The notes: generated by a model not told the origin, from the letters alone. A DNA stretch of 64,000 nt from Motacilla alba alba (GCF_015832195.1 NC_052046.1:32206911-32270910), one strand, 5' to 3'. Counted from the first letter of the stretch, positions 1 through 10,600 are shown. A program made the numbers and translations.

Positions 1-229
1 GTGGTTTTGGTTATTGATGCTATTCTGTGATTAACTGACACTGAATTGAATTAATTTTCCCCACGCTGAGTCTGCTTTGCCCAACATGATATTTGGCATG
101 TTTCTCACTATTCTCATCTTGACTGACAAACATTTTCATCTTATTTTTTCCCCTTTTTCTGTAGATATAGGAGAAATTATATAACTGCTTGGTGGATACC
201 TGCCTGCCAGTCAAGGTCAACCCAGCACA
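1..229 (+). mobile_element. 3' end of an endogenous-retrovirus LTR (truncated by window edge)
   Basis: The sequence follows the same order as the 3' third of the LTR at 18595-19690: an AATTAATTTTCCCC block, a 'GAGTCTGCTTTGCCC' block, then a 'GGTGGATACCTGCCTGCCAG...CAACCCAGCACA' end. It ends in CA at 228-229. The copy is well diverged and the 5' part lies outside the window. The family assignment is by eye from the two other copies in this window. Confidence 0.6.
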
Positions 230-3200
230 CAAGGGTAAATAAAGTGTATTAATCTCTTTAATTTATTCCTTTTGAAAAGGTTTATAAAGATCTAATAAAT
301 TTGTAAAATGCAATTTTCCTTTACATGAACACAGCTATTTGATGCTGAAACATGTCTAACTGGAAGACTCACAAACTCATTCAGTTTGCATACCATGGTT
401 AATGCCTAGCATATATTCTTATCAACTTCCATGAATTGAAAGCAAGCAACTTTAGTAGAATATATTTGGTTGGCACAGATTAAGACACAGAAAAAAAAAT
501 CTTCAGTATGAGCTCTGAGACACTTAAATGTGGATCTTGAAACACTTCTGCAAGTGTTAATTAAAGATTTTTTTTAATTAAAAATTTTCCAAAGACTACA
601 GTGCAATAACCTGGGAAGTATTTCTTTAAATCTTTATAGTTCTTTATGTGGAAACATCAAAAAAAATTGGATATAACAACACTCATGCATGAAAAGATGA
701 TAAGACACGTTCAAACATGGTCCAAACATTCTTGAATGGAGAGAAGAAAATTAAAATAAGTGATTTTTTTATCTCATAAAGCTAAATAAAGTGCAAGACC
801 ATTGAAGAATATTCTAATGCAAAATCTCACTGGCATGTTTATTATTAAGTAGTAGGAAGGAAAAGACAGGTTCCACAACATGCCAATTTAGCCAGTTCCT
901 AAAATGGTCTAATTTATGTAGGTGTAGCAGATACATATTTAGATCCCTCTGAAAGGGGTTAAATAGCATTCCTTGTAGTCCACCTTCTCAGCACTGGAAT
1001 TGAGCACAATTTATATTTTGGGTTCGCTGTGTGTCAGATTTCAAAACCTCATACAGTGGCAGCAGGTATGTTGAACTAAGGGGTCAAAAAGCTAAGAGAT
1101 AGGAGGCTGAATTTATCCATGTAAATAAGACTTCAGCAAGAATAGTGGGACTTTTAGAATTTTTTGTATTTTACATTTTTGTAAAGCAGCATACCTACCG
1201 CATTTATTCAATATTAACTTTAAGATAACTGTTGTGTTTGATCATGAAGATCTTTGATTTAATGTAGACATACTAATGTCAGTGTTTGCTTATTGTCCTC
1301 TTTGCTGCAGATGGTAAGTCTCTTTGTAGTGAAAGACAGTTTACTTTTTGCAATAAACAACAGCAAATGGCATAAGTTCAACATAAAATGTACTTATTAG
1401 TCCTGCAAATATCAGCAGAAAAATAAAATATAGTGAAGGTAAAATTTCTAATAGGTGAGCTGATAAAGCTTATACAACAATTACAAGTTTCTTTTCCCCT
1501 ACAGTGATGTAATTTTAACATAACTTGAGTGTTTCAGCAGAGTTGTAGAGATTTATCAAAGTTTGTTATTCTGTATGAATTTAATTGAAATAATTTTATG
1601 GATGGAAGGGACATCAAAGACAATACTGCTTATGAATGTGATATGCCTAATTCAAGTTATTTTTAGCAAGAAGAGTAAACTGACATTGTCAAGACCTTTG
1701 AGTTTAATATCTGATTTTTAATGCTTCCCAGACTTTTGCAATAAAGAAGAAAGATTGCACAGCTGGGTACTGACTTTTTATTTGATGAAACATTACATTT
1801 CTGCCTTTGGGTTGAAAGTAAGAGGCTCTTTATTTGCACAAGAGACTGGATTTCCTTCACTTTTCCTTAGTTATGAAGCACAAAGACAACCATAGAAAAA
1901 GAATTCTTTTAAAAAGAACCCTACAACGAGCTATGTTTAGTTAGGAAGTTTAACCACAAGAAATAAAGTTTGGTTTTCTGCAGTGTACAACTGAAATTTG
2001 CATATTAAGATCAATCTTAATGTACATGAAAAACTGATCCTAAGACTGTCACTGAAAATCCTAATTTTCTCCAAAATTAGTCAGACTAACCAGATGCGGT
2101 TCCTCTGAAGAATCACTCGGGGAGTTTAAGAGTAACAAGTTTAACAGGAAAAAACATTATTTTAAGACAACACATGAAATGGCTTTGATAGAATTTTTCC
2201 CTTTTCTTACAGGTACTGTAAATTTATTAATTTGCAAAATATTTTTTATAATTTTGGATGTTGTGACAGACTGAAGTATATCTTTAGGTATAATACATTT
2301 CAAGCCATACTTCCTTCTGAATACTACTTTAACAGCAAAAGTGTCACCCTAAGAGCAGGGATTTTAGGCCTCTATAATGTAAAACAAAAAACCAATGTGT
2401 AGATCTTTGCACATCAGGATTTGGTTTTCTGGTAGCTAAAGCAATTTGTCAGCTTACCACAGCTGAAGTGAGGTACAAAATATAATAAAGTAATTCTTTC
2501 TTGCTCTTGTGTACTTGAATTGTCTCAGAAATATATCACCTTATGGGCATAAAACAACCTGGGTGTGAAATACGTGGCATTCTGTGTGAGCTGCAGACTT
2601 TGCCCACCATGAGCTCCATGAAGACTCCTTTTATCAGTCCCTCTAGTCTGTGCCCTGTACAGGTATAATTCAAAATGCTGATTTTTTTCCCCTGAACAGA
2701 AGACATATCAACAACAAGATTTTGAGTAAAATTTAAATCCAAGATAGGAGGAAACTACTTGCAAAGTACAGACAGCAACATGTTCCATCCCTCTCTGTAC
2801 CTTCAAAATTAAAGCAATTCTGCATGTATGCACTATATGTTTGGTACTATTTAAGACTTTTATCAAAGTAGAGGTCCTCTGAATTTCAAGTTATATCAAC
2901 TACACATATGTGTTCTATGTTCTTTGATAAAAGAAGGGACAGTTAGTCCTTTCTAGGAAGTTCATTTTGCTGTGGACAGTTTTTTTAGTTATTAAACTGG
3001 CTTTTTCTCATTTCTGAAACATTAATTTGGATAGAAAATTCAATTAAATACTTTAAAAAATACGTAGATTGTTGCAACTTGGCAAAGAGCAAAATTTTAA
3101 CTAGGAAGAAAAATCCTAACAAATTAATTTCGGCTAGAATCTAGATCTATCTTTAGGTTCTTAGCCAGTTTGCATTCTATTCTGAGAGCACTTTTTTATG

Positions 3201-4052
3201 GTGTAGTTTATCAAGTTTCATATTAATGATATGGTAATCAAATGCTAATGTGGAACAGTTCTGAACCAATTCAACACTATGAAATTGATGATTATTGCCA
3301 CAAAAGCCTTTTTGCTTATGTAAGTATGCACTTTAAATACATAATAAGACTTTTATTTAAGTAAGGAGGCAAGACATTTAAAATTAAATGGAAGATGATT
3401 TCTAATTGCCTTGAAGTAAATGCAAAACTGTGATTTCCGTGTTTTAGCTATGTCATTATATAGTCAAAACACAAAATATATTATTGCCATATTCCTTTAT
3501 AATTCTCAAACTCAGTCATCATTATCAGCCACACATACAATGCACACATTACAAGTACTATAAAGGGAATATAAAGTGATATAATTGCTCCTACCTTTTC
3601 TGGTTGAAAAGCATATATGTTCTTGAAGGTTTTAATGATGAAAAGTTCTCTTGGTAGCAGATATCTCTCTTGTACCTTGAAATTACCCAAATACATTAGA
3701 ATTTTGAAGATTATGACCAACACTGAAGTAAATTAAGGCCTAATAACCTCTTTAAAGCTTCTGTGTAGCACAATGATAAAATGATCTGCTAGTATAATGA
3801 GAGCAAACTGAAAAAATTGGTTGTATAGCTTTATTTTAATGGCTGCTAACTGACTCATGACAACTTAATATCAAATCTTCTTATGCTTATATATTGGCCA
3901 TGAACACTAATTATACAGTAATAATTATGTAGTACACTTCCCTAATGATGCCATTCTGTCCAGCATTAGTACTTTTTGCTGTCATCTTGTAGTTATATTT
4001 TTAGCTTTTTTAATGTTTCCAGATATTGCAAATATATGCAATTGCAAATATA
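230..4052. other. AT-rich unannotated stretch
   Basis: I recognise no gene or repeat here. Open frames are short and have no recognisable domain. The one item noted is a minus-strand ORF around 3481-3723 with splice-like borders, described in the findings. The rest is unique-looking AT-rich DNA with scattered short A/T runs. Confidence 0.6.
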
Positions 4053-4413
4053 TGGTTGTTTCACCCCAACTGGCAGCTGAACCTCAGGGAGCTGCTTGCT
4101 CACACCTCCCGCAGGGCACGGAAGAGACTTGGAAGGGCAAATGGGAGAAAAGTTGTGGTTGAGACAATAACAGTTCAACAAGCAAAACAAAAACTGCACA
4201 TGCAAGCAAAGCAAAACACAGAATTTTTTCACCACTTCCCATGGTCAGGCAGGTGGTCAGCCATCTCCAGGACAGCCAGGCTCCATCCTACCTAAAGGGG
4301 ACCTGAAAAATCTAATGGCATCACTTTGAATGTCCTCCCCACCCTCCTGTGCTCCAGCTCTTATTGCAGAGCATGGTGTTGTATGGTGTGGGATATCCCT
4401 CTTGTCAGTTTAA
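4053..4413 (-). mobile_element. ERV LTR fragment, reverse orientation
   Basis: The plus strand reads like the reverse complement of the terminal part of a common songbird LTR: 'TTTCACCCCAACTGGCAGCT', then a GAGACAATAACAGTTCAACAAGCAA block, 'GCAAGCAAAGCAAAACA', and 'CACTTCCCATGGTCAGGCAGG'. The last recognisable piece is the 'GGGATATCCCTCTTGTCAGTTT' region. Homology stops near 4413, so the copy is truncated. No target-site duplication was found. Recognition is from memory of bird LTRs and was not checked against a database. Confidence 0.6.
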
Positions 4414-4570
4414 AAACATGGGTGTTTTCTTTAGAGTTTGTCTTACTGAGGGATCAGATGCCTATTGATAGTAGATTGAAAATGAAAAAATCAAGCCTGA
4501 GGACGAGGTATGACACCAGAAATTGCAACATTCTATGGAAACTTACTGTTTCTTGAACAGGATGACATAG

Positions 4571-5374
4571 TGTTGTGGGTGTCCACCAAAGCCACTCTAT
4601 AATTTCACTGTCCTCAGCAGGACAGGGGAGGGAAAATATAACAAAGGGTTCATGGGATGAGATAAGGACAAGTAGAGATTGCTCATCAATTATGATCACA
4701 GGCATAGTAGACTAAACTTGGGAAAAATTAGTTTAATTTATGCCCAATCAAATCAGAGTGGTGCAATGATGAATAAAACTAAATATTAAAACATGTGGAC
4801 ATGTGCCCCCACTCATACCTTCCTTCTGGGCCTTCTTAACATTCTATTCAGGTTTTTTTCACTCCTACTTTCTCTGCCCTGCAGGGTCATAAGTACTGCC
4901 AGGAGCCTGGTCCATCATGAACTTTCCATGGGGGTAAACAGCCTGCTTTGGGCATCCACCTGCTCTGATGTGGGGTTGTCCTTGGGCTCCAGGTGGATCT
5001 CTGCATTCCTGTGACCTCTATGGCTGCAGGGGCACAGCTGCCTCACCATGAGCCGCACCACTGGGCTGCAGGGGAATATCAGCTCTGGTACGTGAGCACC
5101 TTCTGCCCTCCTTCTCCCCTGATTTGGATGTCAGAGCTGTGTTCTCACTCCTCTTTTCTCTGGCTGCTGCTGTTCATCAGGCTTTCTTCCCCTGTTGAAC
5201 TCTGTTGAGGTGCCAGCATTGCTGAAGGGCTCAGCCTTGGCCAGTGGTGGGCCCATCTTGAAGCCAGTGGGCATTGGCTCCATCAGAAATGTGGGAAACT
5301 TCCAGCAGCTTCTCATTGATGCCACCCCTGCAGTCCCTCCCTCTACCGGAACCTTGCCATGAAAGCCCAATTCA
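4571..5374 (-). mobile_element. Solo LTR, reverse orientation, with 5-bp target-site duplication
   Basis: The reverse complement begins TGAATTGGGCTTTCATGGC and ends in ...CACCCACAACA, giving TG...CA ends. It follows the LTR at 18595-19690 block by block: AGAAGCTGCTGGAAG, CACTGGCCAAGGCTGAGCC, CAGAGATCCACCTG, and a TTTGTTATATTTTCCCTCCCCTGTCC block near the end. The 5-bp sequence CATAG flanks both sides (4566-4570 and 5375-5379), as expected for an ERVL or gammaretrovirus-like integrase. No internal viral region remains. It is shorter than the 18595 copy (about 0.8 against 1.1 kb), so it carries internal deletions or belongs to a subfamily. Confidence 0.8.
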
Positions 5375-5390
5375 CATAGTTATCAGTTTC

Positions 5391-5699
5391 TGTGTTATGC
5401 ATGTGTGGAGCGTTTCTACTCTGAGGAGGCTGTAATCTGATCCTAAGACTCCTCCCATGGGATGCCTGAAAAAACCCTGGTCCTGGGTCTGTGTCCTCTC
5501 TCTGCTTTCTCAGCTCTCTGGGCTTTGCTCGGGCTCCCAGGCCTCCATCTCCTGCCCCATCCCCTTGGCATGGGGTGTCGGGAGGAATAAAATGGACTCT
5601 CGTGCTAAATAATGAAAAGACTTGTCTCATCTGTTTCTCCTGCTGTGGGGTTGTAGACTCCCTGGATGCAATCAGTCACGCTAGCCACATGCTGCTACA
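5391..5699 (+). mobile_element. Putative ERVL-like LTR (5' LTR of the PWWP3 chimera)
   Basis: The stretch starts TGTGTTATGC and ends GCTGCTACA. It has a polyadenylation signal AATAAA at 5586-5591 and is followed two bases later by a TGG-initial 18-bp sequence that could be a primer-binding site. Size (309 bp) and layout fit a short LTR. The 5' border is inferred from the TG and from its position just after the neighbouring LTR's target-site duplication. No matching TSD was seen. Confidence 0.5.
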
Positions 5700-5784
5700 A
5701 CTGGTGGAGAATGTGGGCAGTCAGTGAGGACAAGCTGACTGGCACCCCTGTGCACGCTGCTACAAATGGTGGAGAATGTGGGCA
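5691..5784 (+). repeat. Duplicated primer-binding-like motif (two 29-bp copies)
   Basis: Copies at 5691-5719 and 5756-5784 both read GCTGCTACAA, one variable base, then TGGTGGAGAATGTGGGCA. They differ at one position only. The motif spans the last bases of the LTR and the presumed tRNA primer-binding site, so the LTR/leader junction appears twice, 65 bp apart. I could not match the 18 bases to a specific tRNA 3' end from memory. Confidence 0.6.
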
Positions 5785-5858
5785 CAGATACTACATGTAG
5801 TGCTGCCCCCGAAGACTGACTCTTAAAATGATCCAGCCTTCAGCAGCTGGCAACCTGT

Positions 5859-7008
5859 TTGGCAGATGTAATGAGAAGAAATCTTCAATCAGAAGGAAAT
5901 TCTGGAATAAAAAATTTTGCCTCAAAGGCTTCTAAAGATGAGTTGTCTGTGGAAAAGGAGCAAGAGAATGACAATGATGTCATTCAAGCTGAAGAGCTCA
6001 TGATGAAAGGAGATTCTTCATCTCAGGATTGGAAAGAACTGGCAGATGAAGAGTAGGAAACTTTCCCAGACATTTTGTCCCATCAAGATCCCAAATTCGA
6101 GGAAGGGATGTTGGTGTGGTGCAAGTGGATCTGTACTGGCCAGTGGTGGTGAAAGCAGTGAAGGAGAAGCACCAGAGGGTCTGTGTGCTCTTCATAGATG
6201 GCACCACAAATGAGAGGAAAAAGGTTTCTCAATGTCTCTGAAGAGCCTGAAGCACTTCTACTGTGAGGAGAAGCAGAAGCTCATTGAACAAACCAAGGAA
6301 AACTATTCCAGGGAAATTGAGTGGTGCCTCCAGCTGATCCTGGACTATGGGATCCAAGTGGGCTGTCATTCTTTCACCAGGTCCTTCCTGGAGTATTTTG
6401 CTGCTGATATCAGCTACCCAGTGAGGAAAGAGGGAGACCAGAGTGTGGTGCAGATGGCATTCCCAAACACAGGGGAGGAAGGGGTTGGACAGCCTTCGTC
6501 AGACACCTCTCCTCAGAAACCCCTGAGGAAGCTCCTCCCTGACAGGACCAGAGCTGCCAGGGACAGGTAGAACAAGAAGCTGGTGGACTTCATAGTGGAG
6601 AGCAAAGGGACTGAAGGGCATCTCCTGAAGATCTTGAAAACTGGGAAACAATCCTGCTGGCTGAAGAAATTCCTGAACTCCAGCTGGCACATGACCTGTG
6701 TGGAGACTTATTTGGAGGATGAGGAGCAGCTGGACCTGGTGGTTGGGTACCTGAAGGAGGTGTACAGGAAGATGGACACCAAGAACCTGCACCAGATCCT
6801 GGGGGATGGCATCAGATTCATCTCAGATGTGCTTTTACCTGAGGCCATCATCTGTGCCATTGCTGCCATGGATGACATTGATTATGAGAAGGCAGAAGAG
6901 AAGTACATTAAAGGACCACCTGTGAGCAAAAGAGAGAGAGAGTTGTTTGATGAGCAAGTCCTGGGAAGCAAAACACTCAAGATGAAGCTGGAGACTGTGG
7001 CGAGCTGA
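5859..7008 (+). pseudogene. Intronless, disabled copy of a PWWP3A/PWWP3B (MUM1-like) family gene
   Basis: Collinear similarity covers the C-terminal half of PWWP3-family proteins, which are chromatin-associated factors; PWWP3A is linked to DNA-damage response. Order: an acidic linker (5859-6056), a PWWP-like core with VWCKW and YWPVVVKAV (about 6108-6220; the canonical PWWP reads as YWPV), FLEYFAADISYPVRK (about 6388-6432), KLLPDRTRAARDR (about 6529-6567), KKLVDFIVESKGTE, CVETYLEDEEQLDLVV, LLPEAIICAIAAMDDIDYEKAEEKYIKGP, and a C-terminal stop at 7006-7008. Disruptions: TAG at 6054-6056; a frameshift near 6126-6128 with residues missing just before the YWP; a 1-bp loss in a G run near 6223; TAG at 6568-6570. 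No introns interrupt the match, so it looks reverse-transcribed. The N-terminal half is absent. It lies between LTR-like sequences at 5391-5699 and 7580-7919. Family assignment rests on remembered human PWWP3B sequence; whether the parent is 3A or 3B is unresolved. Confidence 0.85.
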
Positions 7009-7561
7009 GGAGTTGCTGGGACTGTCCTGGGGCCAGATGTAAATACCCAGTGGTGATTTGTACAAAATGCGGCATTCTTTGTTAAGTCCGTGTGTATATT
7101 CCCAAATCCTCTGCTCCCAGCCCCGGCTGGCTCTCAGCCCTCACTTCTTCCCGCAGCCTCACTGTGTTCAGGATCCGCCAGATCCTCATCCATCCTGGGT
7201 GGCTGCCAGAGACCCCCAGTGCTGTGCAGAACTTCTGCTGCTCCACCAAATTCCATGTGGATTCTTTTAGCCAAACACCTGACTTGAGAAGGGATCTTGT
7301 CCTGCTTTGTGGCCAGTGGTGCCTGGTGGCCTCCTTGCTCTTGATAAAACTAGGGGGTTCCTGACCGGGAAGGCTCCTGGGGGTTCCCCCTTCCTGCCTC
7401 ATGGATCTCCAAAAGTGGGAAATTGGACTGGTTTCCAGGGCTGCCACCTGGATCACAAAGATATAGGTTCTTGTTTCTTTATGACAAGTATAATTCCATG
7501 GAGAAGGAATACAAGTTTGCTTATACAGAAACATTCCCTTCCGATAAAGCTGTAAGATAAC
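7009..7561 (+). other. Probable 3' UTR-derived part of the PWWP3 retrocopy
   Basis: Between the copy's stop codon and an A-run there is about 550 bp with no recognisable coding sequence and no LTR similarity. A GATAAA, a weak variant of the poly(A) signal, occurs about 20 bp before the A-run. The simplest reading is the 3' UTR of the copied mRNA. It could instead be leftover retroelement sequence. Several overlapping ORFs here are open by chance in GC-richer sequence. Confidence 0.45.
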
Positions 7562-7578
7562 AAAAAAAAAAAAAAAAA
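7562..7578 (+). repeat. A17 run: poly(A) tail remnant or polypurine tract
   Basis: Seventeen A residues follow the putative 3' UTR and are separated by a single T from an LTR-like sequence beginning TGTGGACACC. The position fits either the remnant of an mRNA poly(A) tail or a degenerate polypurine tract that would prime plus-strand synthesis just before a 3' LTR. Confidence 0.5.
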
Positions 7579-7579
7579 T

Positions 7580-7919
7580 TGTGGACACCTTGGAGGGGCA
7601 TTCCCTGGTTTTGGGAGACACAAGAAGCTTCCCTCAAAAAGCTGTTAGACCCCACTGGCATCTTTCCCTGTTCCTATGTCTGTTCCTACGTCCCTGAGCC
7701 ATTCCTTCCCTATTCCCTAATTGGCCCTCATCTCTGTACTGCCCAGAGACCAGGTTCACTCCCCAGGCCTCTTGGCAGAGAGAAACTCAGACTCTCCATG
7801 GGGGGGTGCTGGGAACTGAACATCTCACCAAGCGGCTGAATAAAACATCTGTGGATATTATGCAAAGGTCCTTTTTGCTTCCTTACCCTGGACTATACTA
7901 GCAGCAATTCAGCCTGCTA
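7580..7919 (+). mobile_element. ERVL-like LTR (possible 3' LTR of the chimera)
   Basis: It starts TGTGGACACCTTGGAGGGGC, carries AATAAA at 7839-7844 in the context GGCTGAATAAAACATCTGTGG, and ends in ...CAGCCTGCTA with the final CA apparently mutated. The GAATAAAACATCTGT arrangement is typical of vertebrate ERVL LTRs. It is not obviously the same sequence as the 5391-5699 LTR, although both end in a CTGCTA-type motif. It may be the 3' LTR of the PWWP3 unit or an independent solo LTR. No TSD was seen. Confidence 0.6.
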
Positions 7920-8785
7920 TGTGTATGTAAATGTCTTTGAGCCGGGATCATGAGATATCCGTAAAAATTTTATTTTGATTTATGATGAATCTTGATATAT
8001 TTCAACACATCTCCATAATCTAACATTTTAGACACTTCTCCATAACTGACTAGCCTAAAATCTAGAGTAATCATTAGTAATATTTCTCTCATGTTGTCTT
8101 GAAAAACTTTTAAGAATTATGTCCCAAATTAAGTTTATGCCAAAGAGAAGAGTTAAATGTCATTTAAATTTGCATTTCCTTGCAGGCCATATGCTGATTT
8201 AATTTACTGTGCTACAATCAAACTAAAGATCAAAGATAAAATATGGTGTTCATTGACAGAAAAAAGGAATAATTTTTTTCCAACCTACCATTTGGAAATC
8301 TGTAAATGGAAAAGTTGCTGCATGTTGTTTTAATTTCAGTTTTCTTTAATCCTTATGACCCCCTCTAGTTTTCATATCCTAGACATCTATGTATACTGCA
8401 TGCCATATATTTAAGAGACATATGGGGAGCACATTTTGGAGGGAAAGTCTGAGCAAAGACGGAAAAGATTTTCCTGAAAGGAAAGATGAAGGAAAAGAAT
8501 AAAAGCAAGTCATGTTAACACCTTGTTTTGTTTCTGCTCTTTTCACTGATTTCTAATGTTTCCTTTATCAAATAATATGTAGAGTGACACAGAATTTTAG
8601 GGTTTTTAATTTTTATAGTCCACAATGTTCAAAATCTTGACAATTAGAAAGCCTCTCCTAGAGCTGAAGAATGGCTTGAAGAAATAATAACTTTACCCAA
8701 TTTCTGATATTGTCTCTCTCTGTTTTCCAAAGCATAGGAAGATCCTTAATGCTGTATTGTGTTTTCATTACCTTTGGTTTGTTTC
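7920..8785. other. Unannotated stretch
   Basis: AT-rich sequence with no gene or repeat I can support. Confidence 0.5.
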
Positions 8786-9396
8786 TGTGATGGTTTGACC
8801 TATGTACCCCAGTTCTCACCAAAATGGTTTGCCCCAAGTTGTTTCCCTTCTCCCCCATGTAAATTTTCCCTGTTTTTACTGACTCATTCCTCAATCCCCT
8901 TCCTGGACTCCTGTCAGTCACTCGGCCTCCCATCCCCTCTCTCTAGAACCTTCCAGCAGGGGCGTCGAGTGATTGGCCAGGGGTCAGGGCTCCCCCTCAA
9001 AGTGTTCCTCGATTTGTGGCCCCACATGTCTGTTTTCCCAGCCTCCACACCCCAAGTTTTCCCCATTGGCTGTTCGATGTATCCCTCCCTTTTTTCCACC
9101 CCGCTTTATAACCTGTTGCAGGTGCTCAGTCTGTGCTCTTAGCAGCAGGTTTTTCTGAGGTCTGAATCTATGTTGAGCCCCGAAATAAACCTTGGATTTA
9201 ACCCTGCCAAGAGTCTACCCTTTCTTCCTCTGCCATCGTCAACCAGCTTCTCCTCTGACTTAGGGTTAACAGCCCTAGTTGCCCTCCTGTACCCCCTGGG
9301 CAAGGGAGAGTGTCCCCCACAGTCAGCCATGTTGGACTGCTCGGGCAGTGACCGATCGGTCACCAAGAGGACACGGCGACACCTTGATGCCACACA
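8786..9396 (+). mobile_element. ERV LTR, forward orientation
   Basis: It opens TGTGATGGTTTGACC and closes near ...GATGCCACACA. The order is LTR-like: pyrimidine-rich U3, a CCCATTGGCTG box near 9061, a TTTATAA box near 9105, AATAAA at 9184-9189, then about 200 bp of R-U5. A perfect 16-bp palindrome lies in the distal part (9348-9363). The exact 3' end is ambiguous because of a CACACAC stretch, and no clear target-site duplication was found. ORFs on both strands here are incidental. Confidence 0.65.
9348..9363. repeat. Perfect 16-bp palindrome
   Basis: GTGACCGATCGGTCAC equals its own reverse complement. It sits near the 3' end of the LTR at 8786-9396. It could be a family-specific protein-binding or hairpin sequence, or chance. 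Confidence 0.9.
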
Positions 9397-9701
9397 CTCT
9401 TAATTTTGTGTTCCTTACTAAGTATGTCCTTGCTTTAGATAATCAAGGAAATTTGTTGTTTTCCAGACAATAAATTGGAGATAATGTTCCTTTTTACATA
9501 CAGCATGTTACATTCCCTTAAACTCACACATTTTTCAAGTTTTGTTTGTTTTGCTTTTTCTAATATATTAAGTACCCCTGCAAGCACTAAAAATATTGGA
9601 ATGTAATCATCAACCCAAATGTAAACTTACTTTTCTACAATATCTCCTTCCCAAATTCCATCCCACCACAATCCACACGAAATAGCTTTCTATCTTTCAA
9701 T
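9397..9701. other. Unannotated stretch between LTR and CR1 remnant
   Basis: AT-rich sequence; nothing recognised. Confidence 0.5.
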
Positions 9702-9790
9702 CATACAATTATGCAGTAATTTAGACTGGAAGAACCATCCGGGGTCTCCAGTGCAACCTATTGCTAATAGCAGAGCTAACTTCAAAGCTA
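9702..9790 (-). mobile_element. Old CR1 3'-end remnant, reverse orientation
   Basis: TTTAGACTGGAAGAACCATCCGGGG...CCAGTGCAACC resembles the reverse complement of a CR1 3' end (the 'ggttggactagatgacctttggaggtcccttccaacc' type). It is strongly diverged and short, so the call is tentative. Confidence 0.4.
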
Positions 9791-10554
9791 GATCTTGCTC
9801 CAGAAAACAGATTTTTGAGAAACTTAAAGAAGTTTATTGAGCTCAAAAATTGTTGTAAATTTTAAATTTCTGGATAATATGTCAATTAACATCTTTTCAT
9901 CTGAAATGTCCACTGCATTAAGTTTAAAAATATATGAGCTTTAGCTCACAAGTACCGCTATCTGTGTAGGGCTGGATTGTGCTTGACCTGTGCTTGACAG
10001 CAATGCTGCATAAAACGAGCTCTTTTGGCATGGCACAACAGATAGAATTCCCAGTTGTCTGAGAAACAGGATTTGAATGGAGATAATTAATTCCACAATT
10101 TTCAGAAAGCCACACATTAACTCATTAAATGGCATTTGTGGCGTACTAATGAACTGGATATAACTGAAGTGCTTTATAAAGTCCTAAGAAGATTGTGAGA
10201 AAGAGTCACTAGATAAACAAATATAGTATTGAACATAAAACCTCACTTTTATATCCAAATTCTGCTTTTCATTTCTATTTGCCCTTGTTACAAAGAACTC
10301 GAAACAGAAAAAAATGTTACATTTTATATGTTGCTTCCCACATAAAGAATAATAATATGATGCAATAATGTAAATTCTACCTGTTGATGCAATTGACATT
10401 ATTTCAAACACTCCTGATTTGTATTCTGTTTCAAATTCAGTCTATCTAATCCATAAACACATACTGTGTAAGTTCTCTTTTCTATCCATCTGTTTCTAGA
10501 TAAAAACAAGTAAAGAATCAAACTTGCACATATGCTGCTCGTAAGTAAAGTCTG

Positions 10555-10600
10555 GGGTTTTTTGGGGGGTTTTTTGTTTGTTTGTTTGTTTGTTTGTTTT
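10555..10600. repeat. G/T-rich block ending in (GTTT)6
   Basis: Runs of T and G lead into six uninterrupted GTTT units at 10576-10599. This is a simple-sequence tract with no function inferred. Confidence 0.9.

Noticed and set aside
7082..7621. 179-codon minus-strand ORF
   Set aside because: Antisense to the retrocopy 3' region; it crosses the A-run (read as polyphenylalanine) into an LTR, and no motif is seen.
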